Shown here in pieces: positions 1-11,651 of a DNA stretch of 64,000 nucleotides. The translations under genes were made by a program, and so were the position numbers. This stretch comes from Ecdyonurus torrentis (taxonomy: Eukaryota; Arthropoda; Insecta; Ephemeroptera; Heptageniidae). Positions within the stretch are counted from its first letter, which is position 1, and each line of letters starts with the position of its first letter. The stretch spans positions 15,770,350-15,834,349 of the forward strand of contig OX439137.1 in NCBI GenBank assembly GCA_949318235.1. The letters are read 5' to 3'. The notes beneath the pieces are model-generated. The model worked only from the letters and a program-made list of their open reading frames with translations, was not told the DNA's origin and searched no databases.

Positions 1-121
1 AATATAATCCAAAAGCATATAGTTAATTTTAATGTCTATTATGAAAAATGAAATTTCAGCATGGATTATAAAAGGAATTTAAGTAACTTCTATTTAATAT
101 TAAATTTTTAGTACATATAAT

Positions 122-240
122 GGGGTGTTCACCCGGTGTGCAATATTTCAATTTTGATTATTTTATTTTATATTATGCTAGTTTAATGACTTTTAATACA
201 GATTAGAAAATTGAAAACATTGCATCATGTGAACAGGCCT
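122..240. mobile_element. Short MITE with imperfect 40-bp inverted ends
   Basis: Left end GGGTGTTCACCCGGTGTGCA pairs imperfectly with the reverse complement of the right end (GGCCTGTTCACATGATGCAA), followed by a shared TTTCAATTTT. It occurs once in the window, so the call rests only on the terminal symmetry. Confidence 0.42.
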
Positions 241-1586
241 TTACACACAATATTTCTGCGTACCTGGATCCATATTTTACTTGTTATACGTGCAATATCC
301 TCCACGATATGAAGTATAGTAAAATATTATTGTTTTCCTCTTTGAAGGAATTGATTCTAGTTACTCAGATACGTGCAATGTGATATTAAAGTAATCCTGA
401 AAATAATAATACATTTAGTTAAATGTACAGTACTTATATTTCAACATTAATATATTGACCGACTATATAATATCAACATCAACAACAACATCATCAACAA
501 CAACAACAAAAACAAAAACAAAGAAAAACAAACATGCATCTAAGTTTTATTTATTATTATTATTATTTTAGAGAATGAGTCATTAAAAATATTAAGATTT
601 TGCTCAATAAATTTTTCAATCACTGCACACGCTGAATAAACATATTATTGAAAACATTAATTCTACCAAAATCATATTTAAAATGATTTCTTAACTGTCA
701 ATCGGGTACATACGAGTAACATACGCACATATTATACTGTATGTTAGTTCCTTGCATTCCTAATATTCTGTTCAATAAATACTTAAAATATAACGATTTA
801 AAACATTACAATTGATATAAAAGTGAAGCACTAATAATATAAAGTAAAGACAACAATGTATTAGAGAACTCTAAGTACTCTACAATGTATATGTATAGTT
901 TTGTAGAATAATATAATCCGAACTAAAAAATTTATAACTTTTATTATTCTTTAATTTATATAATAAATTTTTTATAATTTTGTTACCAATTAAAGTAAGT
1001 TCACAAAATGAGAGAGAAAAAAATGAAATTAAACTTACCTATGGTTACACAATACAGAAAACTTTTTCGATTTATTATATAAACCACACACAAACAAAAA
1101 ATTGCCTTTTTTTTATAACACGTATTACAATTTAAAATCTTATATCACATCTTTTAATTAAGTAAAAAGTTCACTTATCAACACGTCTGTCAAAAATGTT
1201 ACCGCACACAGTTCCAATATAACTCTTTTTTTTTAAAGTAAAAGCTAAACGTGACTATAGTAATACAAGTTATATCACCCCTTCGTGCGTTCGTTATTTC
1301 CGGTAGAGGAAATGATTGTGGTCAAAAAAAAAATAATAATAATAAAAAAAAAAAACTGAAAATTTCCGGACCTATAATTCAACTTAACATTGTTGTTAAA
1401 AATGTATAATAAAAAATTAGTAATTAAATTGTTTATATTGAAACGCATTCTAAACACTACTTACAATTAATTTTATATACGTAAAACTTTATAGTAAAGT
1501 CGTTGTTTTGGATTTTATATTATCTTATCTCATACCCACATAATTGAGAGGGAAAACAAAACTACAACAGGAAGTTGCTAATTTGA

Positions 1587-1624
<38 letters not shown>

Positions 1625-1672
1625 ATAACTACATTAAACATTTAATGCATAAAAGAATATTTATATGATCAC

Positions 1673-2155
1673 TAGAGAGCGGGAAAATAGTCTTTAGACT
1701 ATTGTTAATATTAAGATCAACTATTGTTTGTTTTTTTGTTTGTTTGTTTTTTAATTTTTTGTCCACGAATCACACGACTTCAAGCCTGTGTACAGAATTT
1801 AAAGAAGACTATTTAGCGACTATTTTAGCCCCCGATACTATTTTGGACTTAACAAACTTTTTGCGAACTATTATGATTTCTTTTGATGAGTTTTGCTATT
1901 TCTAATAAAAATAACGTAAAATTTTAAAAAATTATAAATGGTGGATTTTTTTTTTTTTTTTTTTTTTTTTAGGCACTCCTACAAGACCCTTTAGAAAACA
2001 GATAAATTAGGACATTAAAAATATGCTAAAAATTATTATTGAGCTATATAAATTTCAAAGTCTATTTTCAGACATTTTAATATTTTTGGAGACTACAGTA
2101 TTTTAAATTTTGGAGACGGTTTTTATGAAAAAAGATACTAATTTTCCGCTCTCTA
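1673..2155. mobile_element. MITE ending TAGAGAGCGG
   Basis: Left end TAGAGAGCGGGAAAATAGTC mirrors the right end ATTTTCCGCTCTCTA. It is about 483 bp with an AT-rich interior. Single copy in the window. Confidence 0.45.
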
Positions 2156-2648
2156 AAATGACCCAAAACTGAATCTGAAAATTATTCCAATGATTATTTT
2201 TGTTACCTCAATTCATTAATAACAATTTGAAATTCTTTCACTTTAGGCTTTAGGTATTTTTTTTTTAATTACTTTCTATAGAATTAAAAGATTAAAATCA
2301 TGAACTATTCATAATTTGCAAATAGAGCATTGAACAGTGTTTTCTTCTTTTTATTTTTAATAATAATAGCTGTTAATTTTAATAAGAGGTTAATGGGTAT
2401 TTTTGGTGTTACAATATTAAAAAAAAATACTAATTTAGTTTATTACAAACATTTTATTCATAATAGTAATAACGTCAAAGTCAACAAAAAATATTTTATA
2501 GTTTTTTTAATAAATATATATTTTGAATATACGAACATATAAGTGAGACTTTTTACACTATGCAATATATTATGCAATATATATTCTTTTTTATGTCGCT
2601 TTACTTGCCAAATAAATAGACACGTTTTTATTATTATTATTATTTAAT

Positions 2649-2886
2649 ACACGGAAAAAATTAACTAAAGAGTTACTATTTACGAGTATGTAGACATTTT
2701 TTTATTTATTATAAATTTGTTAGATAATCATATACAAAGCTTTTTAAGATTTAAAGAGCTGACTATTTACCGCTGAAGAAATAACGTTTACTCCAAGTTA
2801 TTGGTTTGTATTATAATGTATTGAAGAGTTACATATTATTATATTATGTTGCTGAATAATTTCTTAAATTTATGGTTTCCGTGTAT
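2649..2886. mobile_element. CACGGAAA-ended MITE, copy 1
   Basis: About 238 bp with ends TACACGGAAA and TTTCCGTGTA. Internal motifs are ACTAAAGAGTTACTATTTA and AGAGCTGACTATTTACCG. It matches 10101-10337 in the opposite orientation and a fragment at 39108-39176. Confidence 0.65.
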
Positions 2887-2889
2887 AGT

Positions 2890-3549
2890 TATATATTTTA
2901 GACCTAGATTTTTTTTGTTCTACAATGCATTGTGTGTTATTTGTGTTTAATATGAATAACAACTGGTACTTCTCAAAGTACTGAAAACTCAGTTGAAACA
3001 ATGTACAAGTAGAAATAAAATATCAAAAAAAAAAATCTCTGTTTTTAACTTTTGTATTATTTATATTGAATAAACATCTACTATATAATACTAAGAAATT
3101 GCATTTAAAAATATACATATATTAGTAAAATACATATTCTTATTATATATAATATATATAATATTTACAAAATAGAAAAATTACAAAATAAAAAATAAAA
3201 AATAAAAAATAAAACTTTGAAAAAAAAAAGTTACAAAGTTAAGGACTAATTTTATTGCATATTCTGAAAGGGGAAAGAGAACATTATTCTGAATCGATTG
3301 ATGTTTTTTTTTTTTTTTTTTTTTTTTTTTAGTTAGCTATTATTTGTTTAAAAATTACGTTATGATGTCACAGAAGGGAACTTTTGCTTTCACGCTCGTC
3401 ATCAAAAGTTCCCGACCGTGACGTATCCTGATTTTTAAAAAATTAAGTAAAATATTACAAGAACTCAACATTTACAAAATCTCAAATTAATCGAGTCAGA
3501 GTGATTCAGAATATGCAATAACAAAATTCTTGGTCTTTCTTATTGCATC
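2890..3549. other. Non-coding stretch with a GGGAACTTTTG hairpin
   Basis: AT-rich DNA with a poly(T) run at 3304-3330. At 3378-3413 GGGAACTTTTG and CAAAAGTTCCC form an 11-bp perfect stem around a 14-nt loop. The stem resembles the end of the TA-flanked element at 36273 (CCAAAAGTTCCCGAA), so it may be a relic of a related element. Confidence 0.4.
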
Positions 3550-3803
3550 TTAAACAGCGGTTGCTGCTTGAAACGTATTTTCAGAACCACGTTTCTTATA
3601 TTTTCCAAAGAAATCTGATTTTCGTTTTTGATTGGTCGATGCATTGTTATTAGGTCCTGTGATTGGTTTACTGGTCTTGGACTTCAAGTAGTCTTTTCTG
3701 CACGAAAGTACGACAGCGACGATGACAAGGGATGAGATCAACATTGGGATGACAACCAAGAGTGGATTAAACTCAGATGGTTCCTCCTGGAGTCCAACTA
3801 AAG
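3550..3803 (-). CDS. Isolated terminal exon: transmembrane helix plus short basic tail
   Basis: A 3' terminal exon preceded by a good acceptor (tttacag) in phase 1, the same phase as the transmembrane exons of receptors A and B. It encodes about 84 residues: a short extracellular stretch (LVGLQEEPSEFNP), a hydrophobic helix (LLVVIPMLISSLVIVAVVL), then a Cys-Arg-Lys stop-transfer signal and a Lys/Ser/Asn-rich tail ending FQAATAV. The tail has Tyr only as DYLKSK and KYKKRG and does not resemble the tails of A or B. I could not find convincing upstream exons between 3804 and 7348, where the next gene lies. It may be the end of a gene with a very long intron, a relic of a receptor duplicate, or a spurious open frame. 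Confidence 0.42.
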
Positions 3804-4004
3804 CTGTAAATTAAGAAGTTATGTATTACATTATTATAGTAGCCAAATTGTTATTACATTTTACTGTTTGTTATTTATAACTTTTATTAAGTTTGTGCAT
3901 AATGTGCATTGTAGTAAATGATGTGCATGTAACATTAATTTAGTTATTATATTTATTAAGTTTGATTTTTAGCTGTTTTTTTCTGATTTATTATTATTCT
4001 TGAT

Positions 4005-4056
<52 letters not shown>
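4005..4056. repeat. (TTG)n microsatellite
   Basis: About 17 perfect trinucleotide units. Confidence 0.97.
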
Positions 4057-4130
4057 AGAAATGTACTAATACAATATGGTAAAACAACCGATATCACATT
4101 CGTTGGATATTTTGTAATTTTTTTTTTTTA

Positions 4131-4235
4131 TTAATAATAATAATAATAAACTTTATTAAGGCGTTGCGAGGGCTTGACAGCCCTATTTTAAAAAACCTTG
4201 ACCAGATATTTAATTTATACAGACAGAGGCTTATT
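4131..4235 (-). mobile_element. Retroelement 3' tail, copy 1
   Basis: On the minus strand CAAGGTT...AGGGCTGTCAAGCCCT...CGCCTTAATAAAG runs into (TTA)n. The same arrangement, with a GGGCTG/AGCCCT mini-hairpin and a GCCTTAATAAA close to a TTA tract, recurs at 6538-6612 and weakly at 53372-53450. This fits 3' tails of a non-LTR element or its SINE. Confidence 0.5.
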
Positions 4236-4910
4236 TACAAAAATAAAAAATAAAAGTTATTAAAATATAAGTATCGTCAATATTTACTCTAACAATTTTT
4301 CCTTAAAAAAAAAACAATATTCTGCATCTTTGTATACTTCATGTGCGTGATGAAAAATTCTTTAAATTTTCTATTAGCTTAAACAAAAATCTAAACGTGT
4401 TTGTATACCTATATTAAATAATAATTATATTAGCTGAATGAATATGAAATAATTTTGGATGTAATTGTATTGTGTACAGCTTTTTTTTTTTTTTTTTTTT
4501 TTTTGTTATCTTTAACTTTCTTTTTTATGTATTTTGTATGTATTTGTATGTATTTTATTGTGTACCTCCATTATATTGGGCGCAAGTCAGTTTTTAGTAG
4601 ACAATAAAAATGAAATAATGTGCCTTATTTATAGCTTTATAGTTAAAACCTCAGAGTAGTAGTTCAAAAAAATAATAAAAAAAAAGTATCTCAATGCTAA
4701 AGGATAGAAAATGAAGGGTACCTGAGATCTTCCCATAATTTCTCACATAAATTCCATTATGAGACTTACTTATCAATGTTAGTACTATACAATATAAAAA
4801 ATATAAGATTGAAAACAATATAATTTTAAAGATTGGAAGTTAAGTATTTACCATAGCTTTGTTAATCTTTGTTAAATCTATAAGTTTTATGTGGAATCTT
4901 ATAATAATAG

Positions 4911-5020
4911 TGTTGTTCGTAAACCCTGTTTTCTTGCACCTAAAAATACGCATTCCATTTAAATAACCATAATTGATCGTCATTTTAGTAGCAGGAAATA
5001 GGGCTTATACGAACAGCATT
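4911..5020. mobile_element. GTTCGTAAACCCTG MITE, copy 1
   Basis: About 110 bp with ends TGTTCGTAAACCCTG and GGGCTTATACGAACA. The interior ATACGCATTCCATTT is shared, inverted, with 39177-39286. Confidence 0.7.
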
Positions 5021-5380
5021 AATAAACTTTATCATCAAATAAAAATTGTGTGGGAATTTTTACAAAATAAAAATATATAAAAGTAATAAAATTCAAAAAG
5101 TATTCAGTAATAAAAGTAATAAAAAAAAATAGTAATAGAAATACAATAATAGTATGCCACCGCGCCCAGAGGAAAACATATCACCCCACAGAAAGCAACA
5201 AGTCTTTTGTCTTAACATTAAATTAGAACTTAATTTAAATATAGCTAAACAAACAAACAAAGCTGGGTGGTGTCAGGGTGCAGAACGGGTTGGCCCGCGG
5301 TGCGTGTGTAAACCTCTCCAACATCAATGAATGTGTGGTTCAAAAACAAACAATAATAAAAAATGTAAAAAATAAAATTA

Positions 5381-5690
5381 TATAGGGTTTATGCGCATGA
5401 CGTCATACCGAATGCGCTTCGACGCCATACTGGAGCAATGAGTAATATTGCTCAGCATAGGATGAACTTTTTTTTTTTTTTTTTTTTTTGCTAATTTCTT
5501 TGGTTTAAATTAGTTCATTTTTTTTGTTTATACTGTTTTTCACGCTTTAAAACTTAATATAACCTGTAAACAACATCAATGCTATAAAAAATATTGATAA
5601 GCATTTTTAAACTGGCAAAATATGTCATTTTCCCATACCGGCCCATGTTATTTATTGTTCACATGGCGTCAACTTTTATATGAATGCAAG
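5381..5690 (+). mobile_element. TATAGGG MITE, copy 1 (degraded)
   Basis: Starts TATAGGGTTTATGCGCATGA followed by CGTCAT, then GCCATACTGGAGCAATGAGT and GCTCAGCATAGGA. A poly(T) expansion interrupts it, and the right end is eroded. One of twelve copies of this roughly 305-bp family. Confidence 0.7.
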
Positions 5691-6537
5691 CATCTGTAGC
5701 CTTTGAAATAGAAATATTATTATTTCCATGCTATAAATAATTATTTATTATTTACCTTCCGTTACGTTCATGCTTGTTAAATATAACCAAAATTTTACGA
5801 TTCAAAGTAAAATTATATACGAAAAAACACAATTTTTTGTTTCGAATCACCTTTTTTGTATTGACACTTTATAACAAAAATATATGAAATTACGATCTTC
5901 ACTGTAATGAAAGTAAAATCTAGAGCTTATTTCGTTCTAAATTATGATACATTTTTGAAAAACCAAATGAAAAGGAAACCTTACTTCCTATACAGGAGAT
6001 TGTGTGGTTATATGTGCGGTGTGTATTTCCTAGAATATATATTAAAAAACAACAGTTTTTTATTTTTGATATAGGATATAGTTTAAAATTATCTGCCTTG
6101 CAGTTTTGGAGTCAATAAATTTTGTATGAGACTGGAATGAAAAATAAATAACTGTACATCGGAAGTTGAGTACTATAGTGGTAACAATTGGAATAAGTAT
6201 GAAACAGAGAAGGGTATATATTTTTAGATTGAAGACCAAACTGAAAATTTACTAATAGGTTACATAAGCTAAAGTCAGTAACAGTAATCTGGTACCAGTT
6301 AACCTGTAAAGCTAATGTTAGAGTCTAAATCTGTTGTCAGTTAAAAAGTTTACTGACATGAACAGAATCGGGCAGTTTGCAGCATTTTGGTTAATGAAAC
6401 TCGGTTGAGTCAATTTCTCATCAGGTCTTAAGTATTATTTCAATTTCGCATATTATTCAAATCTAGAATTTTTGTTTTATCTAAGGAAAAATACACTATT
6501 ATCTGTATTTTTATAATATATTCTTACGTGTAATAAT

Positions 6538-6612
6538 AATAATAATCTTTTATTAAGGCGCATACAGGGCTATTTCAGCCATACTACAGGAACCTTGGCC
6601 ACAAATTGAGCC
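6538..6612 (-). mobile_element. Retroelement 3' tail, copy 2
   Basis: Minus strand: GGCCAAGGTTCC, a GGCTGAAATAGCCC mini-hairpin, then GCGCCTTAATAAAAG and a TTA tract. Same family as 4131-4235. Confidence 0.5.
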
Positions 6613-6795
6613 AATAATATTATAATAAAAAGACAAAACATTACAATATGCCAAAAAATTAAACCCTTGGGGTAGCGCAAAAACAGCGCATCACATCTTG
6701 CTTACTGGACATAGCTTATTTGACACACAGAAAATAACACCTCTATAATAATATGTAAATAAACTTTTACTATCACTAATTTGGCAACACAATAC

Positions 6796-6798
<3 letters not shown>

Positions 6799-6872
<74 letters not shown>
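6799..6872. repeat. (TA)n microsatellite
   Basis: About 37 units; the local Tyr-Ile open frames on the minus strand are artefacts of it. Confidence 0.97.
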
Positions 6873-6880
<8 letters not shown>

Positions 6881-7348
6881 ATAATGTTTTACTTATATTT
6901 ATAGACATTGATTTAGACATACAAATTAAAATGTAATTATTGGGGTAATGGATATATTAGCGCCAGTGACGTATGCAACTCTTGAAGTAGTAAAGCTTAA
7001 CCAGTTGCCTATGTAACAGGATGTTTCTACGATTCTCTCTCTCTCTGCAAGTGACGTTTAATATTTTGTAAATTCTAATTTTTCATGTTGAAATTTAATG
7101 GATATGTATCAATTTTAAAGTGAAAACAACCTGAATTACAACTTTAAAAACCTCTATTTAGAGTTCTTACAGTAATTAAAAAATACAGAACTATTTATGA
7201 TAATTTTTACTATAAATAATAATTTAAATAGACATAAATTGAACTGAACTCAAATTATTAATATACAATCACACAATCCATCTCGAGTCAGGTTTGGAAT
7301 ATGAAATCAAACTCCCTTTAATATATTATTAAAATATTATCATTTTTA

Positions 7349-9520
7349 TTAATAAACATAAGGAATCATACGGTAAGGCACTGCTTTACAATAAGTATCC
7401 CAGTAATGTCCATACTTAGCAGAACATTTATCCTCATCTCTGTATATCCTGTGTACCAGTAAGAACACCAGGAAGAAGAAGTAGAGCAGAGGGAAGGCAC
7501 CATGACCCAGAGAGGCAGGTAAACACCAACACAGAGCACACATTAACTCAAATGTATAATTATCATGTCTAGCCAACCCCCAGAAACCTGACGTCAAAAG
7601 TGCAGACTTTTTCTCTTCTCCTTGATTATTTTTATATTTAGTTTCAACAAAAGTAACTGGTCTACCCCATAAGTAACATTTACCTGCTTTTGATTTATTA
7701 ATTAAATATTTTTGATACCATTCACAAAATACTTCTTTTTCATAATCTACACGGTAATTTAAAATTATAAGAAATATTCCCAAAATAAATGTTAATATAG
7801 CTGAATTTTGTGTCATTTCTGAAGGATTATCAACCATATGATAAGAATGTAAAGTATATAAAGCTGGTACCCAAACTAAACATCCCCAACAAAGATAGTA
7901 ACCTGCTCTATCATAAGTTATATCTAGTGTATTAAAATATCCAGTTTCCCAATAGAAAAATTTCGTTAAGTAAATGGTTTGTAATGCTAAAGTTACTGTA
8001 GATCCAGGATTAAAACCTGATTTTTTATATTCAGCAATGAAAAAAGCTAAAATCAAAATTTGCCAAATCATCATTCCAATTCTACATATTGTCAATTGTT
8101 TGACGTCACAATTTAAAAATCTTGGATGGTATTCAGTTCCACGATAAAAATCATAGAGAAGTGGTTTCAGTTCTGAGTTACTTTGATTTCTTCTGCCTTT
8201 GAATAATAGCCACGTGCATAAAGCCAATGCAATAATGTTGTAGCTACCAAGAATTTCAGGCAGATTCTCGTATATATTGCTCGAAAAGTTTGGGGACAAC
8301 ATCTGAAATAATAGAGAAAATAAAATGTTAAATAAATAAATGATACTGTATTTAAATTAATTACATGCATAAGATTTCATTCATTCATTCATTCATTCAT
8401 TCATTCATTCATTCATTCATTCATTCATTCATTCATTCATTCATTCATTCATTCATTCATTCATTCATTCATTCATTCATTCATTCATTCATTCATTCAT
8501 TCATTCATTCATTCATTCATTCATTCATTCATTCATTCATTCATTCATTCATTCATTCATTCATTCATTCATTCATTCATTCATTCATTCATTCATTATT
8601 TACATTTTAATTCATCATAAAATATTTTTTACTTGAGTTAAAACTTTTTTTTTTTTTGTAAGATAATTTTTTTTTAACTCTTTAGAGTTTATTGAATTAA
8701 ATTTATAATTACTTTAATATGATTTACATTCATTAAATTTGATTTATTTTATTCCAATATATTCTTACTATTATTCGTTTACGGTCTAATAGATAAAATA
8801 TCAAATAGTTACTGCTTTATAAGTTAATTATGTTATTTATTTAGGTATAACTATTTAATTAAATGTGTTCGTGTTGAAGATAATTAATGAAAAATTGCTA
8901 AAATTGTGATACAAATAGAGGACTTACCTGTAATATTAAAAACATTGCTAAAGACACAAAATAAAAGGTCATTCCGTTGGCAGCATATCTTGGTCGATAG
9001 CCATCTAAACTTGCTGGTCCTAGGAACTCTTTTGCAGGAACCCAAAGAGACGCCATGGTCCATAAAGTGAAGCCTATAACCTATATAAAATTAATTATTT
9101 TAAAAAATCAGTGAAAAAAATTTTTAGTTGCTAACAAAAAATTGACTATTTTAAATTATTGACAAGAATAACAAATATTTCAAAATGTGAGAATAATTTG
9201 TATGATTTATTGAAAGAAAGAAAATGCAATAATTATGAATGTAAAAAAATCATTATTTTAATTCATTAACTCATTGAAACACTTACAAAAATCCAAGAGA
9301 ATTGATTTCCGATAACTCGGTGACATTGGTCAAGGTCGAAAGGACATGGAGTCTGTTTGCGACCTAACAAGGCAAGAATCTGGATTGCTCCAGTGAAACT
9401 TAGAAGAAAGAGAGGTGGGGCTACTTTATAACGGACTACATTGTACCACGCACTATTGGCGAGAATGGGACCTTTATTTTGAACTTTTGTAGTGGATACC
9501 TTTTGTTTCTTTGGTCCCAT
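7349..9520 (-). CDS. DHCR7: 7-dehydrocholesterol reductase (sterol reductase), copy 1
   Basis: This is a complete three-exon gene predicting 446 aa (human DHCR7 is 475). Exons are 9287-9520, 8928-9080 and 7349-8302, all joined in phase 0 with GTAAGT donors and AG acceptors. The product is a multi-pass ER membrane enzyme expected to reduce the C7-C8 double bond of 7-dehydrocholesterol with NADPH, the last step of cholesterol synthesis. Family hallmarks seen are YDFYRGTEYHPRF, DITYDRAGYYLCWG, LLTSGFWGLARHDNY and, near the C-terminus, HRIYRDEDKCSAKYGHYWD. The chosen ATG opens a Lys-rich cytosolic N-terminus (MGPKKQK) matching copy 2. An AATAAA signal overlaps the stop codon. Intron 2 holds a 220-bp (ATTC)n tract. 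Copy 2 lies head to head upstream, and the 3' ends of the two are almost identical. The family call is firm; substrate choice among sterol reductases (DHCR7 versus C14 reductase) rests on overall pattern. Confidence 0.95.
8375..8597. repeat. (ATTC)n microsatellite
   Basis: About 55 uninterrupted tetranucleotide units in intron 2 of DHCR7 copy 1. Confidence 0.98.
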
Positions 9521-9756
9521 CTGAAATATATTGAAATATTTTATAATTGATAACTGTCTAAAAAATTACACAATAACAACAAAAATATTATTTGTGTTTC
9601 CTTGAGTACACTCGAACGTTTTCATATATTTTACATTAACTTAGCAGTGTTTTTCTCATATGTATAATATTGTATTTTTACTATACTTGTAGTGTAGTGT
9701 TATATCACATTGAAAGAAAGACAAAAAAAAAAAAAAAAAAAAAAAAAAAAACACGT

Positions 9757-9965
9757 ATAATGCATGCTCGTATATCTAAGATATTTTAACATAAATAAAT
9801 ATTGCTAAGTTGGTAGAGGTTAAGTAATTATGCTATAAAACAATATTATGAATGGTGCGTATCATAGTTATTATGCAGTATAGCATAAATTATATTGTAA
9901 TAAACACATATTGCTGAAATGGGATATAGCATAATAATTGAAGTGTTAAATTTTATCCGTGTTTA
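9757..9965. mobile_element. GCATAAT-type element, copy 1
   Basis: ACACGTATAATGCATGC at one end and TTATCCGTGTTTA at the other, with repeated AGCATAA and TTATGCT boxes inside. It lies upstream of DHCR7 copy 1. Confidence 0.55.
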
Positions 9966-10100
9966 TTCCATTTTTTCCCTTTCATTTCGAAAATAATTGC
10001 CCCTTAAAATATTTTTGCACTTGTCAATTCTTTTACTTGAGCTTCTTATATTATATATGGGCTTCAAAATGTAGCATACAATCATTATTCCATGATTAAT

Positions 10101-10337
10101 TGCACGGAAAACAAAAATTTAAGAAATTATTCAGTTATTAGTAACTCTTTAGTACAAACCAATCACTTTATTTAAAAAATATTAAAGAGTTATTTGTTAG
10201 TATAAACGTAATTTCTTCATCGGTAAATACTTAGCTCTTTAGATCATAACAAACTTTGTATATAATTATCTAACAACTTTATTATATAAAAAAAAGAAGC
10301 CTAAATAGTAACTCTTTAGTTACTTTTTTCCGTGCCA
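10101..10337. mobile_element. CACGGAAA-ended MITE, copy 2
   Basis: Begins TGCACGGAAAACAAAAATTT and ends AGTTACTTTTTTCCGTGCCA. The reverse complement aligns along its length with 2649-2886. It lies between the two DHCR7 genes. Confidence 0.65.
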
Positions 10338-10949
10338 TTTTAGATTTGCAAAAGCAATAAAAAGTTATATTATGCAAAAAAAAAAAAAAAAAAAAAAAAA
10401 TCAAACGCAAACCATTATATATTATATAAGAAATCTACTTACTTCATGAAATAAAAGTTTGATTTTGCAACTATCAATATAAAAGCAGTTAAAATAAAGT
10501 AACAATCACAACTAATTTAAGTCTAAATATGAAGTTTTAATAATATCGATTGAATGTGTAAAACAGGTGTTTGTTAGATAAGAAAACAGATATTTGATCT
10601 CTTATCAGTAAATCATTTTATGCAGCTGTTCTGATTAAAATAAAATTTAATCTGAAATTACATAATAACGTCTTGGATCTTATTTAAGAAGAATTATCTC
10701 CTGAAAAAGAAAAAGAATTCTTAAATCTTTAATAAAAACTTAAAATTTTAAAGAGGCTTAACATATTATGTCATTAATTTCAGTTTCAATTTCTTTATTG
10801 ATCATATATTACCAATTGGTACCATATTGATTACAAAATATTTATAAAGGAAAATACAATATAGTTCAATAAATAGTTTCAGTCATCAAATTATTATTAT
10901 TATTAGGAATATTCTTATAATATTTCATAAAATTTAAATCATAATATAG

Positions 10950-10980
<31 letters not shown>

Positions 10981-11024
10981 TTTCAATAAATTGTCTCAAG
11001 ACATTTTTCACTTTTGATTATTTA

Positions 11025-11030
<6 letters not shown>

Positions 11031-11092
<62 letters not shown>
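11031..11092. repeat. (TA)n microsatellite
   Basis: About 31 units. Confidence 0.96.
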
Positions 11093-11101
<9 letters not shown>

Positions 11102-11114
11102 TTTGAAAGTTTTG

Positions 11115-11337
11115 CACGGACAAAAATAAATACACATAAAATTCTATAGATCATTTTCTGGCGCAATTTGTTCAATACAGCATAATCTAGATGCTATCAT
11201 ACTTCATAATAAGATAATAACTATGTTACAAAAGCATTAATATTATGTTGTTCTAATCTAATATATCATCATTTATCATAATATGCTATAATGTCATAAA
11301 TGCAGCATAAATTACGTAATTTATTGTTTCGGTGCAG
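11115..11337. mobile_element. GCATAAT-type element, copy 2
   Basis: GCACGGACAAAAATAAATAC to AGCATAAATTACGTAATTTA then TTTCGGTGC. It aligns with 60026-60232 (shared ATGTTGTTCTAAT and AGCATAAATTACG). Confidence 0.62.
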
Positions 11338-11401
11338 ACAACGTAAAATCACTTGCCAATATTTATGGTACAATAGTAGTACTATATTGCAAGTCTGTCA
11401 G

Positions 11402-11530
11402 CAGGGGTAGAAGTGAGGCGGGACATGGCAAGACTTGTCCCGCCATAAGAATTTTAATCAACATTGGGTTTATGGAACTTTTTCCTCTTAAAGTCCCGAC
11501 ATAAGAGTCAAAGCCACTTTTACCCCTCTA
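11402..11530. mobile_element. Short element ending AGGGGTAGAAGTG
   Basis: CAGGGGTAGAAGTGAGGCGG at the left and CCACTTTTACCCCTCT at the right, with GCGGGACA/TGTCCCGCC inside. Single copy. Confidence 0.42.
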
Positions 11531-11578
11531 TATGTATATAAAGCCTGCAAAATGCAATTTCAAAATTACTTTAAAACT

Positions 11579-11580
<2 letters not shown>

Positions 11581-11636
<56 letters not shown>

Positions 11637-11651
11637 TATAATATATATATA
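11581..11651. repeat. (TA)n-rich tract
   Basis: TA units interrupted by TATTATA and ATAATATA blocks. Confidence 0.9.

Larger units (their letters stand above)
1..2648. other. AT-rich non-coding stretch
   Basis: No gene is supported. It holds two candidate MITEs (122-240 and 1673-2155), poly(T) runs near 1591-1623 and 1948-1970, and ATT-type low-complexity DNA. Open frames here (for example 1702-1905) are within the repeat or are low-complexity Phe/Ile/Asn strings. Confidence 0.7.
3804..7348. other. Repeat-rich non-coding stretch
   Basis: Contains a (TTG)n tract (4005-4056), two LINE or SINE tails (near 4131 and 6538), a GTTCGTAAACCC MITE, a TATAGGG MITE (5381-5690) and a (TA)n tract (6799-6872). 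I looked for exons belonging to the orphan transmembrane exon and found none I can defend. Confidence 0.6.

Noticed and set aside
5739..5800. Possible small upstream exon for the orphan transmembrane exon (minus strand, ...MNVTE before GTAAAT)
   Set aside because: Phase fits, but no clear acceptor, no domain and only a weak donor.
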